From the NCBI GenBank assembly GCA_009746045.1, contig RPFO01000084.1:1548618-1612617 (forward strand): a DNA stretch of 64,000 bases, read 5' to 3'. The first letter of the stretch is position 1, and every line of letters begins with the position of its first letter. This document shows, piece by piece, positions 1 through 11,201 of this stretch. Position numbers and translations under genes: made by a program. The notes beneath the pieces are model-generated. The model was not told where the DNA came from. It made no database searches and saw nothing but the letters and a program-made list of their open reading frames with translations. The stretch comes from Mesostigma viride. Taxonomy: Eukaryota > Streptophyta > Mesostigmatophyceae > Mesostigmatales > Mesostigmataceae.

Positions 1-1212
1 CTCTGGAGAGCTTTCTGACAGCCTGGTCAAAAGTTGTCGTGGCCGTATCCTTGGGGCACAAGCAAATAGCCGCAGCATTGCAAAGCCCCCCCCCCCCCCC
101 CCCCAAGTGGCCAGGGTCCAGCTCTAAGCTCTATGTAGTTATTTCCATCACGACATGCATGCTGAAGGCAGGAGGGGCTTCAAATATGGAGTGGGGGGTC
201 ATGCCATTTTTATTTAGTAGGATCACCCACTGCTAGAAAACAGGTGGTTTGCGGGGGCTTGGGATGCACGTGGAAGAAGCTGCGCACCCATTAAATTACA
301 TGAAGAGCAAGAAGACCCATTGGCTAGGCAAATATGCGCTCGTTTTACGAGCGGTTGATTGTCTCTATTTGCGCACTTGTCAGCATTAAGATACAGTGAT
401 TGCATTGTAGGCAGCATCCTTGATTGATTGCCTTGCTAAATGTCGACTGGCACACTTAGACGAAGAATTTGTCCGATACAATGATAGGACTTCTCTTTGA
501 TGTTTCTTGACGTTCGAGACGATGAGCTCAATCTTTTTTCGTTTCAAACGTAAATCACTGTTTTCTTGCCTGCCTGTAAATGTTTATATTACCTGCCTAT
601 AATATGAACATTTTGTCCCCGGCACTGCGCTGGTTGTTTCCTTGATTTTGTCCCATGCATGCCACAGGTGGCCATTTTGCCGTGGCTGATGATGGTATCT
701 TCTGTAGGCGCCATGCTGGTTGGATAAGCTTATAAGTGAGAAAGGCCCCAACTCTCAATCAGCAGTATTCAGAGCAGTAGATATGGCTGGCAATAATGGA
801 AATCCCATGGACTACGTTCCATTATAAGTCATAAAATGTGCCATTGGTTTGCTTCATGTTTACATTCCAAAGCTACTTTATCACGCACAGAGCATGAAAC
901 AAATTTGTCTGTGTTTGCGGAGGTCATCCAAGCCTGCCTAGCTGTTATGAAGGATACCGACCCCACTTCCATCTCCATCAGGGGTTGTAACGGTGACGTG
1001 GGCACAAGACGTAGGCTAAGGCTGATGGCCACCATGAGCCATGGCTGAATCATCTAATGCCATCACGTGCATACTAGCTTGCCAATCTAAATAGCTGTCA
1101 CGGTGGAGCTATGTCGTCCGCACGCGAGAGTTGGGTACTGGCAGTCGGAAAGTGTCAGTAGGTTAGTCGCAAGCTCCATGGGGAGTTGCGACCGGGGCCG
1201 GGTTTCGACAAC

Positions 1213-1423
1213 GTCTGCGCGAGGTACGCCGGTGGATGTCAGAATTTCTTCGGTAGTTCACGAGCACCGGGCGGCGTGAGCTACACCAGCAAAGGTCAGT
1301 ATTGCTGCGGCGGTACACTTGGTGACGGATGTTGGCATGTTGAATTGCTGCGGCAATTCACTTGCGTCTGCGTGAGTTACGCCGGCGAATGTCAGCATTG
1401 CTACGGCAGTACACCCGCTTGCG
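1213..1423. repeat. Degenerate tandem repeat, about 57-bp unit
   Basis: About four diverged copies share a core of the form GTCTGCGTGAGTTACGCC followed by a GTCAG..TTGCTACGGCAGT segment. The first, second and fourth copies are clear; the third is shortened. A plus-strand reading frame through it repeats the pattern YAGxCQ, but nothing indicates that it is translated. Confidence 0.45.
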
Positions 1424-1518
1424 TTTTCAAGTTCAGATCCATAAGTGACACAGTCATTCGGTGACCGACCGTGAACTTGAACCTCGGAGGCTGGTACGCT
1501 GCATACCTGCCCGCTGTC

Positions 1519-1550
1519 GAGCTGGAGCTGGAGCTGGAGCTGGAGCTGGA
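1519..1550. repeat. (GAGCTG)n microsatellite
   Basis: Five consecutive GAGCTG hexamers are visible. Confidence 0.8.
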
Positions 1551-2530
1551 AAACGGGATTTGCAGGACTTCAATGCGACGCTGATTGTGCCAGACCATGT
1601 GTCACATCCTGGTGCAGGCTTATTGCACGTGCCTTCAGTGTGTTGTCTGTTTTATGCCACACGTCGAAGTTGATGTTAGCAGTCCTGTGTGTTGATGTTA
1701 GCAATTGGGAAAAGCAATGATTGCAACGGGTGCGTGCCAGGCATGATTAGCAGTTGGCCGCCAATTCTAGACACTGCATTACCAGCAGTGGCGCGGGCAT
1801 GGCCTGCAGGACTACGGGTGGTTGAAATATTGTGGCTGCGGATGTTCCGCAGGTTAGAGCAGTTATGGCGCGCAAGCGTGTTGCGCAGGCCAGGTTAGCA
1901 GATATCGAACAGTCGGACAGCACATGCATGGCTTGTGAAAATGCCGACCTACGATATATGCGAGAGAGAGAGAGAGACACGGATAGCGTGTAGTCTCTCT
2001 CAGTTCCCTTCAAGTTACGCCTTCGTATTTCCTCTATTGAGGCAAGGCTAACAACGTTCATCGATAGGTATCAGGAAGACGTGATGGCACTAGTTGGAGA
2101 CTATCACCCAAGGAAGGTTGTATCAGTATTCTGTTAATCTTGATTTTCTGTGACTCACGAGTTGAGCGCAGCACCTTCAAATAAAGAAGAATTGTTGGTC
2201 AAACACATCCCAAAGCAGGGGATCTGACTAGGCTGTTTTGTGCAAGGGCATTGTCAGAGTGCAGTGGATTGTTCTCGTGTCTAGCTAACACGTCGACGAT
2301 GTAATCCATGACATCACGCGAAGCATACGCAGAGACAGGGGCCGAGGTAAGCGTGGTGGCCAGGCAGCCGTGAGCTGCTGGCACGGCTTTCTCGTTGGAT
2401 TTCATAAATAGGGTACCCACCTATCCCTCCCATTGTGCACTCAGACTAGCCACATTGGTTTACTTGCTAGTTTCACACGTGGCTTGGAAACGGTCGTGTG
2501 CTCAGGTCAACTAGTGTTGAGCACTGGAGA

Positions 2531-2601
2531 TTAATTAATTAATTAATTAATTATTAATTAATTAATTAATTAATTAATTAATTAATTAATTAATTAATTA
2601 A
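2531..2601. repeat. (TTAA)n microsatellite
   Basis: About 70 bp of near-perfect TTAA repeat with one slip near 2553. The same tetranucleotide follows LINE-family fragments elsewhere in the window, so this may be the tail of another, unrecognisable LINE copy (inference). Confidence 0.75.
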
Positions 2602-5150
2602 GGGGACGTGGCGCGGCGAATATTTTCCGCGCGAAAAAAATTGCGGTACCAGCTGTACCGTGAAAAGTGGGTGCACGCGGAAGTGGCCATGGCGCGGAAG
2701 TGGCCATGACGCGGAAGTGGCCCTTGCGGAAGTGGCCATGGCGACTGCGTTTAGGCGAAACTAGCAACGTAGGGCTAGAGAAATGCCAAAAAAATGCTCG
2801 AATGTTGAAGACGATGATTTAAGTATGTTGGTTTGCGGCGGCGAGTAGCTGATTTACAATATCGCTGCTTTCTTTTGCTGCCATCGGCATGGGGGGTAAA
2901 CTGCATTTTTTCGTCGCGCGGAATAAAATAGAATTCGTGATAGCGGCAGTAAATTCGCAGGTTTGGGGGGCTTTTTGACCGCGAAGGATGCATTAGTATC
3001 GGTAGCATTGAATTCCAAACCGAACTGGTGCTTTTTGCCATATTTTCGGCCATTCTTGGCAAGTAATTCTTCAGGCCTCCGCAGTGCATGTCGGAACCTT
3101 CCATGGAAGAACGGCCGTTGCTGCGCGCCTGGGCGAGGGATCTGCGAGGGCAAGGTGTAGATTTGTCGCGAATGTTCTGTGCTATCAGTTCTTTCTTCTA
3201 TGAGCTCATCGTTCGAAGTTATTTTCGTTCTTTTCGGGCAGTTTCCGCCAGCTAGCTCGCCGTTGCTTGCCGTGGTGTTGTCGAATACCTGGCAGCTTTA
3301 GATTGTTTTCGTTGATGTCGTGGTCAAGGCCGCTTCAGTCGAAGCCTATAGCTTCTCGGGAAGGTTTAAGGTATTTCATAAAACGTGTTCTGGCAAGGAT
3401 GTTGTGCGTATGGAAGCTTCTTGTTGTGTGAGAGTGACGCACCTTCTCTTCGCAGCGGCATCACAGCGCTCATGCGCTGGAGGCCCGCCAATGGTTTCTT
3501 TCCATTTTATCGTGCAGGGGAGGAAGTGTTTTATTGACGATCATGTTGGAGATATATTGCATTTGTGTGACTGCATGTAGATAGCTGCCACCATTGGTAT
3601 ATTTAAGCTTTCCCATGATATATGATGATGTCAAAGACTGCAATGTGCTGAGCCAACCATGGTTGACATGGTTGACTGCATGCACGCTTTGTATGCCATG
3701 ATCTCCTTGTATCCTTGCCCTCCATAGTTCCAGTTTGTTGCCCATCTCAGGTAGGGCAGTTCAGGAGTCGCTGCAGTGTTGATTAGCTTGGTTGGCATAA
3801 ACCTTAGCACTCTAACCTGGGAGAAACATAGAAAATGCTGGTTAGGCATTTTAGTGCCATCATCATTATTGCTATTCACATGCTTATAAGTCTGGCCATG
3901 CTCGAGGGACGGTGAAGGGGTATGAGGTGTCTGGCCACCCATTTGTACTTCATAACATATTCAGCATGTATTTGATGCATGTTGGATGGCATGTAAAGTG
4001 GAATTGTGTTTACTTGGTTACTGAGTGGTCCTTAGCGCCTTGTCAGGTGGTCATCTAGGAAACCCATCAGTGTGTGCCACAGTGACCCCCGACCTTGAGC
4101 ATGTGTCGTCATCAGTGTGCAAGAGTTAGAGGTGCTTTTGGTCATAGATTTGCTGAGTTGTTGGCATGAAGTTTACAAGGTAACCTTGGGTTGAGTATAG
4201 ATAGTGTATGCTCTCTTGGCATGTATGCCTAGCGATCGTGTTGCTATGCTTGCGCTGGCAAGGTTGGCCATGCCGAGGGCAGGTGAGGGCAGATGAGGTG
4301 CCTAGGCGTTTGCTTATGTTTTGTGATCGAGTAGGGCATGCTTTCAGGCTTTTTGGATGGAAAACATCATGCCTAACTGGCCTTGTACAAAGAAAAACCC
4401 TCTTTAGCTTACATTCAGGTTTTAGCACGCATAACCTTATATAACTTGAGCTAGACTAATTGTCGGAATGACCTGGGACTTGGAAGACAGTTGTCCCCCT
4501 GTTAGACGGATTTTCGCTGCAGAAAAAAGTATTTTTTTGACGTGTTTAGAAAAAGTTATTCCGAATGTCCGGTAAAAAAAGGGTCGTTTTGCGGGGAAAT
4601 TAATAACTGTTCGAGGTTTTGCCCTTTCCATGATGTAAATAGCTCAGCAAGCTACAAACTCAGGGAACTAAAAACGCTGCAGGCAGTTTTGCAAATAAAT
4701 GTGTGCATTGGCTGGGGCATACCCAGCCCTAATTAGCGTCTTTTGCTATTTATAGCGCATTATTGGCGTATATATGGGGGTATTAGGCTCGAAACACACG
4801 CCCTGATCAAGCATGCTGTTTCCGGCCCCACCGTCTAGGTCATCTAGTCGCTCTACACGTAAGCCAGCCATAATTTCAATGCACAAGGATACACATTTCC
4901 ATCACCATTCATCTTCATAATCCTGAACGACTCGAACACGCGGACAAGATAACGGCAGGCTCGAGCTACCATGGTCCGGATTCTCCCGATTTCTGGCCTG
5001 CGCTGGTTGTCTCCTTGGTATATATGGGGGTAGTACCCCCAACAAGTGCAGGGACAACTCACTAGAGATGTTATTTAGTGCCCCCAATCATAACTTAGCG
5101 TTGTGCAAATGAATTTCAAGTGATATTACCATAGGTCAATTTTTAAGGTT
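2602..5150. other. Intergenic, no gene recognised
   Basis: At 2676-2740 a 15-17 bp unit with the core GCGGAAGTGGCCATG occurs four times. The remainder holds only short frames without family resemblance. A perfect 6-bp inverted repeat CGGTAC..GTACCG lies near 2643-2660. No promoter or RNA gene was recognised. Confidence 0.45.
2676..2740. repeat. Short tandem repeat GCGGAAGTGGCC
   Basis: Four closely spaced copies of GCGGAAGTGGCC(ATG), with spacing of 15-17 bp. Confidence 0.6.
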
Positions 5151-5159
5151 TTGGGGGTG

Positions 5160-5540
5160 CCACCTCCCCACGTGGCACGAGACTGCGTCACGTGAGCAGA
5201 AGTCCTCAGTGGGAGGGGAATATGGGATGGAATGGATGGTGTAAGCTATCTAGGTCCTAGTTACAGGGGTGTGGTGGGCACCGCGGCCCAAATCGCTATG
5301 AATGCCATACGCGGTCACACGCGGAGCCCCCACAGACTTGGGGGTGGTCTCCTTCATCACTACTTGCCATCTATCCTTGCGGAGATAGCTAGTTGCGCGC
5401 AAACGCGACATAGCGACGAGCCACAAGCGGACATGGCTGACGGCGGAGCTCAGAACTTTTGCGTCTGTCAGAGCTCCAAATAATTCAGTCGGACTACTTG
5501 AATCTGATGTGTCGATTCAAGACGCATCCGCCAGTGTAAG
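5160..5540 (+). mobile_element. LINE 5'-region fragment, copy 1
   Basis: The segment from CACGTGAGCAGAAGTCCTCAG through GGACATGGCTGACGGCGGAGC to GACGCATCCGCC matches, with divergence, the stretch at 34170-34740. Its second half matches the region just upstream of the intact ORF1 at 13693-15114 (minus strand there). No ORF1 follows, and a (TTAA)n tract begins at about 5552. I read it as a truncated copy of the same LINE family. Confidence 0.55.
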
Positions 5541-5551
5541 CAGCTACGGCT

Positions 5552-5592
5552 ATTAATTATTAATTAATTAATTATTAATTTATTTATTAATA
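5552..5592. repeat. (TTAA)n-type tract
   Basis: Imperfect TTAA/TTAT repeat directly downstream of the LINE fragment at 5160-5540. Confidence 0.65.
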
Positions 5593-5604
5593 GACACGTG
5601 CCTG

Positions 5605-5700
5605 CCTCACGTGAGCATAAGTCCTCAGTGGGAGGGGAACATGGGATGGAATGGATGGTGTAAGCTATCTGCCTAGGTCCTAGTTAAACCTAGGGCCCAT
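5605..5700 (+). mobile_element. LINE 5'-region fragment, copy 2
   Basis: Repeats about 90 bp of copy 1 (CACGTGAGCATAAGTCCTCAG, then GGGATGGAATGGATGGTG). It is followed by AATTAATT repeats at 5700-5746 and a short GGAT run at 5756-5778. Confidence 0.55.
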
Positions 5701-5778
5701 GAATTAAATCAATCAATTAATTAATTAATTAATCAATTAATTAAACTCTTGCTCCCGATGGATGGATGGATGGATGGG
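5700..5778. repeat. (TTAA)n and (GGAT)n microsatellites
   Basis: TTAA/TCAA repeats to about 5746, then five GATG/GGAT units. Confidence 0.7.
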
Positions 5779-6152
5779 TACACGCAATCCTACCGGCCGG
5801 TCTAATCTATCTACAAAAACAAGCCAACTCTATATAGATCTATGGTGCCCTCGACCCTAGGGCTACGGCTGTAACGCATTAATAATTGCAACAATGGCGC
5901 CAAAACGCAACGTCGACAATTACAAATCGCCTTAATTAATTCCGCTGTCGAGTTTGTTTGCGTGCCATTATATCAGGTAGACTATCACTTGGAAGACATA
6001 TCCACAGCAATATAAAGTACTAGCTCAAATATAATTAGCCCGTGTGATTGATTAGGTGGGCCGTAGGTAGCCTTTGGTACCCGGCGCGCCAGGACTTTGG
6101 CGCCAACTGGCGCGCCCCGCCACAAGTGCACCTGGCCCAGCCAAAAGGTTAC

Positions 6153-6157
6153 ACTTC
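6153..6157. other. Target-site duplication ACTTC (left)
   Basis: ACTTC directly precedes the left LTR and recurs directly after the right LTR at 33207-33211. This fixes the ends of the Gypsy element. Confidence 0.85.
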
Positions 6158-6723
6158 TGTTACGTCCTAAACTTCTATACCTCCACCTCTACCTCTACTG
6201 GGCCTGATACTACCTAAATTGGTCAGGCCTCCTCTACTCAAACCCCTAGCGAAAGACGAACGAGACGGAGCTGATCTCAATGCATTCACGTATGTGTTGC
6301 TATAATACGCCATACAACCATTTACCCGAACCCGTTTATTCCAGGAATAGAGGAAGGAAACACACTACACTGCCGTGACCCAAGCCTATATGTGTTAATT
6401 CATTTAACACACGCCGAGTGGCCACACGAGGGGTAGAACGTGCATAAATGGTCACCAACGGTCCAACATGCTCGGGCCGACCTGGCCCTCGCCTACAGAT
6501 GCACAGGCAGATGCACAGATGCACGCTGGTCCACTACATTCTACCAAAGGATAAGGACCACTAATAAAGTACGCGGCGCGGCGCCCAAAAGCACCCAATG
6601 TACCACAGTACTGTTACGAGGACAATAATGTCCCAGTTGGAACTACACGTAAACCTAGGAACAACCGAGGCAAAGGACCTAATTTACGTCCGTAACTACA
6701 ACGAATTGTTACGCGACGTAACA
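6158..6723 (-). repeat. Gypsy 3' LTR
   Basis: Direct repeat of 32643-33206. It has TG..CA ends with an inverted terminal TGTTACG/CGTAACA. The pair differs by a TA indel near the left end and about three substitutions. A small plus-strand ORF in each LTR is shared only because the LTRs are copies; it is not a gene. Confidence 0.92.
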
Positions 6724-6740
6724 CCTCCCCCCCCACAAAG
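6724..6740 (-). other. Polypurine tract of the Gypsy element
   Basis: On the minus strand, CTTTGTGGGGGGGGAGG lies directly upstream of the 3' LTR, where plus-strand DNA synthesis is primed in LTR elements. Confidence 0.7.
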
Positions 6741-7097
6741 GTAGGGAGCCCTCTCCCTACGCACAGGGAGGAAACCAAGGGGTAGGAAACCTAATGCACC
6801 CAGCACACACCAACACAATCGGCAGGCCATCCAAGATACAAAGCACCAATCGTGTTACTCGGGTCCACCACCACGCCGGGTGGTGTAGGGTTAGCCAGCA
6901 CCAAGCCTGGTGGTAGGTTCCCCTAACTGCCTGGAACAGAGTCCTTGCCGGGGGGGGACGGCACTGCATGGGCAGGACACACAGAGTAAACAAATCAGTA
7001 CCAAGGACCAAGAACGACCAGTCAACTGGCCAGAATATGAGGGCGACTCTATATACCGGAGGGACAACACCCTCAGGTCGGGCCTAAGGCCCTCTAT

Positions 7098-8689
7098 CTA
7101 GTTGCCATCCGTCTGGTGAGTGCCACGAGAGGCCAGCAGAACATCCAGGTACGCCTGGTAGTGGGCCACATCATCGGCGTTGTCATGCCTATCTACAGTG
7201 AGGAAAACATCGGCCCACACGCCATCAGGAAAAAGGCCCAGAAAGGCCCAGTAATACCTATGCTGCGTAAGAACGACCTGGCCACGGGCCCAGTCCAGGA
7301 AACCACAGGCAAAGAGGCGTAGGAAAGGCTCTACCACGATCAAACAGAGAGCCCGCAGGAGTAGGCGATGGTACCGGATCCGAGGGCGCAAACCCGTCGG
7401 GAAGAACAGATCTACCAGGGGCTCCACGTTAGACGGCCACATCCGGATGTGCCGAACCTCACGGGAGCGCCACCGACGAGCACACTGTCGCGACCCGAAC
7501 GTCTCTAGGTAGTCGCTAGCCCGAGGAGGAGGATGGCCACGGGAGTCCAGACCCTGGCCCGGGATGGGCGCTGGACGACGGGCATCCCACTCCAGGATGG
7601 GCTGGAGAACCGTGCTGTACGTAGCACCCGGCACCGCAGGAAACTCTACCGTAAGGGCATCTGAAGCCATAATGCCCAGAGGCGGAGGGTAAGCCCACTG
7701 GAACCCACCGTAGGTGTCCAAGTCATTGTGACGCCTAGCCCAGCGATACAGAACGCGCCGAACCAGGATCTCGCCCTGGAACACAGGATCAGCTAAAATA
7801 ACCATATCGAAAGGAGGCCGATCAGTCTCAATGGGTAGGCCACGGTCCCGCGGCGCCCGACACACCTGGGAGAACCCGTAGGACATGGACGAAATGGCAA
7901 GCTCGGCGGAGGCGCGCGGCAGGTCACATTGTCGGCAGGCGAGTGCAGACATACCGTACCCGGGGACGGGCGTGTCGCGCGACTCCGGCGTCGCATGCAC
8001 CACAGAAGGGGCCCGGTCCCGATCGCCCTGGGACAACTCCCGGAGGGAATCAGCAGCGCGGGTGGCGCGAGGATCAGGGCCACTGGCCCGAACAACCGCA
8101 GCCAAAGACCGCGAGGCCGAAGGGGCAGGGGCCGAAGCAGGGGTAGGAACCGGCACAGACGCAGACGGCGCCGGTACAACAGGAGGTCGCGCCGGACCCG
8201 CTGCCGAAGGGGGTCGCGACGGACCCGCCACCGCAGCTGGCGCTCCGGCCCTCCGGTGGCGGCGCACCCTCAGGCCACATGTTGAAAACAGGGCCCGTAG
8301 GGCCGGACAGGCAATCCGGCATAAGACTGGTTACCATCCAAGCTCCAGTCGGGCACCGGAATCCTCTGCCGGCGGGGGACCACCCTCCCAAAGCCTGGGA
8401 AGACCGCCCGTGTCGCTAAAGAACCCCCGCGATGGCTGCGATGGCGCTGCGGGCGGCCCGGAAGCGGCGACGGCGGGCGCGGCCGCTGGGGCGGAAGACT
8501 CGCGCAAACGCGCAGGTACGTCGGTCGCAGGCGCAGAGGCAGCCGGAGGCGTAGGAGCCGCAGCAACAGAGGAAACCGCAGCTACCGAGGGCTCGCACAG
8601 CGCAGGCGAAACCGTAGGCGCCGAGGCAACCGAAGGGGTAGGGGGCACAGATACAACAGACACCCCACCTGGCGTGGCTGGAGCATGCG
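7098..8689 (-). pseudogene. Gypsy 3' accessory ORF, distal part
   Basis: Continuation of the ORF that starts near 25629, separated from it by the 16-kb Copia insertion. Reading frames at 8331-8663 and 7098-8267 are open, but they are in different frames, so at least one frame break lies between them. The first part is rich in Ala, Pro, Ser and Val. The last 390 codons are ordinary in composition, with WARRHNDLDTYGGFQWAYP-like and WDARRPAPIPGQG-like segments and a hydrophobic patch near LLLRALCLIVVEPFLRLFAC. I recognise no family. Its position after the integrase and before the polypurine tract is where some plant Gypsy elements carry env-like or antisense ORFs. No signal peptide or clear membrane span supports an envelope role. 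Confidence 0.5.
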
Positions 8690-8694
8690 CCTGG
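8690..8694. other. Target-site duplication CCTGG (left)
   Basis: CCTGG here and at 24878-24882 flanks the Copia-like element. Keeping one copy restores a continuous minus-strand frame in the Gypsy accessory ORF. Confidence 0.85.
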
Positions 8695-9344
8695 AGTTAG
8701 ACGAACCAGCCCAGAGCGTGTGAGCTCTTGGTCTTTCACGCAAAGCTTGAGCCAATTGCTGGGGACAGCAATCCTTAGCCCAAACACCAAGCCACACCTT
8801 GTTGGTCACTTCCACGTTCAAGTGGGCAACCAGAGCGCGTGCTTCCGAGATAGCTTGGCCATTCCCATGACCAAGCTATATGCTTCTTTGTTGCTCCTCG
8901 TTCCCATCGGCGTGACGAGGCATATTGCAGGCTTGCTAGCAAATCCTCAACGTCCACTGGCATCCTTGCAGAGCCAGGACGAACTGGATTTACCTGGCTG
9001 GCACCTGCAACCTAGGAAGTACAGGACCTGTCACAAGCCTGCAAGACCTAGTATCCTTGCAGCCTTGTGCCAGTTCCAGTACCCCACCAGTCGCAGGCTG
9101 CTGTCCCTCCTGGTCTACGTGGACTACAGTCACGTGATAGTCAGGCTAAGCCTGTGCAGGCACGGCCTGCCACGTGTCCTGTCCACTACCTCAGAAGGTT
9201 GCACCCTCGCCGACCGCGGACGGCTAGGACTTCGGGACCTCATAACTTTCTTGTCCCTTGTCTGTTTCAGGCGGTCAGCACGGCGTTGGAAAGGTCTTTC
9301 CAAACTGCATCCACTTAGCATATTGGTTGCCCAAAATGCTAACT
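8695..9344 (-). repeat. Copia-like 3' LTR
   Basis: Direct repeat of 24228-24877. The ends AGTTAG/CTAACT form a 6-bp inverted repeat. Plus-strand ORFs across it (for example 8720-9433) recur in the other LTR only through duplication. Confidence 0.9.
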
Positions 9345-9370
9345 CCAACCCTTTCTTCTTTTGGAGCTGG
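9345..9370 (-). other. Polypurine tract of the Copia element
   Basis: On the minus strand, AAAAGAAGAAAGGGTTGG lies directly upstream of the 3' LTR. Confidence 0.65.
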
Positions 9371-10343
9371 ACCAGCTTGAAACAACCTAACCTAGCTTGT
9401 GCCCACTCAGCCACAGACCGCTTGGTCCCTTGAGGTTGATCAGACCTGTCAGGGCCCAGGTTCCTGCCTCCTTTTGGGAACACAACATATGTGCCCTTGG
9501 AACAGGCTAGGTACTGGCCAGTGAATCAGAGGTCACCCCAGGTTATCCCCTGACCCCTTGGTCAGCTCCCAACCTTTCCTTGGGAACTTGGTGTTGGATT
9601 AAAGTCAAGGCACATTACCTAGTCAATGGCTGGGATTACAGGATGCCAAGAACGTACTATTGTGAGTTCCTGATCTTTCACAGTTATCACAGGCGCCCGT
9701 TCTTATGGCGCCCGCCTTGGCCAACCTTTCCCTTCTGCTCAAAGAATCCAGGTAGCACCTAGATTAATGCTGTCTCCTTGGGGAGCCCATGTCTTCACTG
9801 GGTGTTAAGCCCAGGAATCATTCATGCCAGGCTGTGGCTCTGCTGGGGAATTGAACCCCACCCCAACCTCCAGGTTTATAGGTGACCTGGAACTTTCACA
9901 AGACAAACATGACAACCATGTGAACAACATGAGAATGACATGATTATGTTTTATTCAAGCATTATATAACCCAGAATGTGGCTCCCTGGCAACCATGTCC
10001 ACATGGTCACACAACCAGGTTCTTTATTAGCAACAGGTTGGAAACAAGCACTAGAAAACATATATACAGCAACCTGTAAGAACCAGCATTCGGGTTGCCC
10101 TTGCATGGCCTAACTGTTTGAGGCCAAAGGCGTCGACTTAAGTCCTGGCGACTCTTCTGAACCCCATGGGGAGGGCCAGGCATGATTCTCAGCTGGTAGG
10201 AGTGACATTCCACACCAACTCCTGTCCAGGAGGGTGTACCTAACCCTGAAGGACCAGTTGTCAACCAGCAAGCACCAGTCACCACTTGGTACTTTGGTCA
10301 AGCAACCCACCGGGGACACCCAAGCTGAAGCAAGGCCTGGTCT
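9371..10343 (-). other. Copia-like 3' untranslated region
   Basis: Nearly 1 kb lies between the RNase H stop and the polypurine tract. I see no conserved frame in it; short frames on both strands lack family resemblance. Confidence 0.5.
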
Positions 10344-11201
10344 CTATGGCCGCCCGTGTAAGGGGTCCATGAGCCCACGGAGCAGGGGGTACTGCCGCTC
10401 CGCCTTCTCCTCCAGCTTGGTGAGGGCATCTGCAGGGTTGTCCACACCAGGCACATGTTCAATGTGAGCTAGGTAGGACATCTCCTTGAGCAACAAGTAG
10501 TCAAGGTCCCTGCTCCTGGCCAGCTGCCTGTGCACAAATTGCACCATGCCCATGCTATCAGTCCTCACCAGTGTGTGCAGCTGCAACCTACAGGAAGCCA
10601 CTTGACATAGCTGGTAGAAGAGCTCCCTCAAGTAAAGAGCAGTATGCAGCCCTTCACAGATTGCCCTGCACTCAGCAATATCACTGCTGGGTGTAACCCT
10701 GTTCTGCAACCGACTGTACCAGGTAACAAGTGAGGTGTGATCTTGCTCCAGGGTAACTAATGCTGCTGCCCTGCCCCTGACTTCTGTGACCTTCCTATTG
10801 TCCATAGAACTGTCCACATAGAGGACCATGTCAAGGGGCTTGTACAAATCCACAGGACCCAGTATAAGAGGGGGAGACATCATGACAGCCTGCACCACAC
10901 TCTCAGCACCCACCTCAACCAGCTGGGAATCAGTAAGTCGACTCAAAACCAGCAAGTCAGGGGCACATATACTTGCAAGCCATGCCAGCATGCCCCTGAT
11001 GGTAGCACACCTAGCCTGCGTGATGGGCTCCTGCAATGCATCTACAATCTGCTGTGGGTAGTCCTTACCACCCTCCATCCTGATGAACCACGAGCCCTTG
11101 GCTTGGAACAACGTAGCCTGCATGCCACAGAAGACCATAGGCTCATTCTCCACCATGTGCTGTATCTTACCCAGCTCAAACCGCTTCTGGATCTTGGCCA
11201 A
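10344..11201 (-). CDS. Copia-like RT C-terminus and RNase H
   Basis: The 3' part of pol, one frame away from the preceding ORF; the two overlap at 11042-11201. It opens with the end of the reverse transcriptase (KIQKRFELGKIQHM region). It then has the Copia-type RNase H: an Asp in LYVDSSMDN, a Glu in SSDIAECRAICEGLHTALY, an Asp in VRTDSMGMVQF, and the closing VPGVDNPADALTKLEEKAE. RNase H degrades the RNA strand of the cDNA hybrid during reverse transcription. The frame change falls near 11205 at GTTTGG on the minus strand. It could be a 1-nt deletion or, less likely, a programmed shift. Confidence 0.8.
   Translation of the reverse strand: MAKIQKRFELGKIQHMVENEPMVFCGMQATLFQAKGSWFIRMEGGKDYPQQIVDALQEPITQARCATIRGMLAWLASICAPDLLVLSRLTDSQLVEVGAESVVQAVMMSPPLILGPVDLYKPLDMVLYVDSSMDNRKVTEVRGRAAALVTLEQDHTSLVTWYSRLQNRVTPSSDIAECRAICEGLHTALYLRELFYQLCQVASCRLQLHTLVRTDSMGMVQFVHRQLARSRDLDYLLLKEMSYLAHIEHVPGVDNPADALTKLEEKAERQYPLLRGLMDPLHGRP

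Larger units (their letters stand above)
1..2530. other. Intergenic, no gene recognised
   Basis: No open reading frame here resembles a known family, and all are short. Visible items are a C homopolymer near 87-104, a degenerate tandem repeat at 1213-1423, a short GAGCTG hexamer run at 1519-1550 and a brief GA run near 1960-1976. The stretch ends at a TTAA microsatellite at 2531. Confidence 0.5.

Noticed and set aside
1747-2061. Minus-strand 104-codon ORF and other small frames at 1-6000
   Set aside because: No motif, no splice context and no repeat-family match; length is within chance expectation.
7885-8700. Plus-strand ORF of 271 codons, Ala/Gly/Thr-rich
   Set aside because: Antisense of the GC-rich Gypsy accessory ORF; no independent support.
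8720-9433. Plus-strand ORF of 237 codons repeated at 24253-24960
   Set aside because: Lies within the Copia LTRs and is duplicated only because LTRs are. The sequences diverge at the LTR edge.
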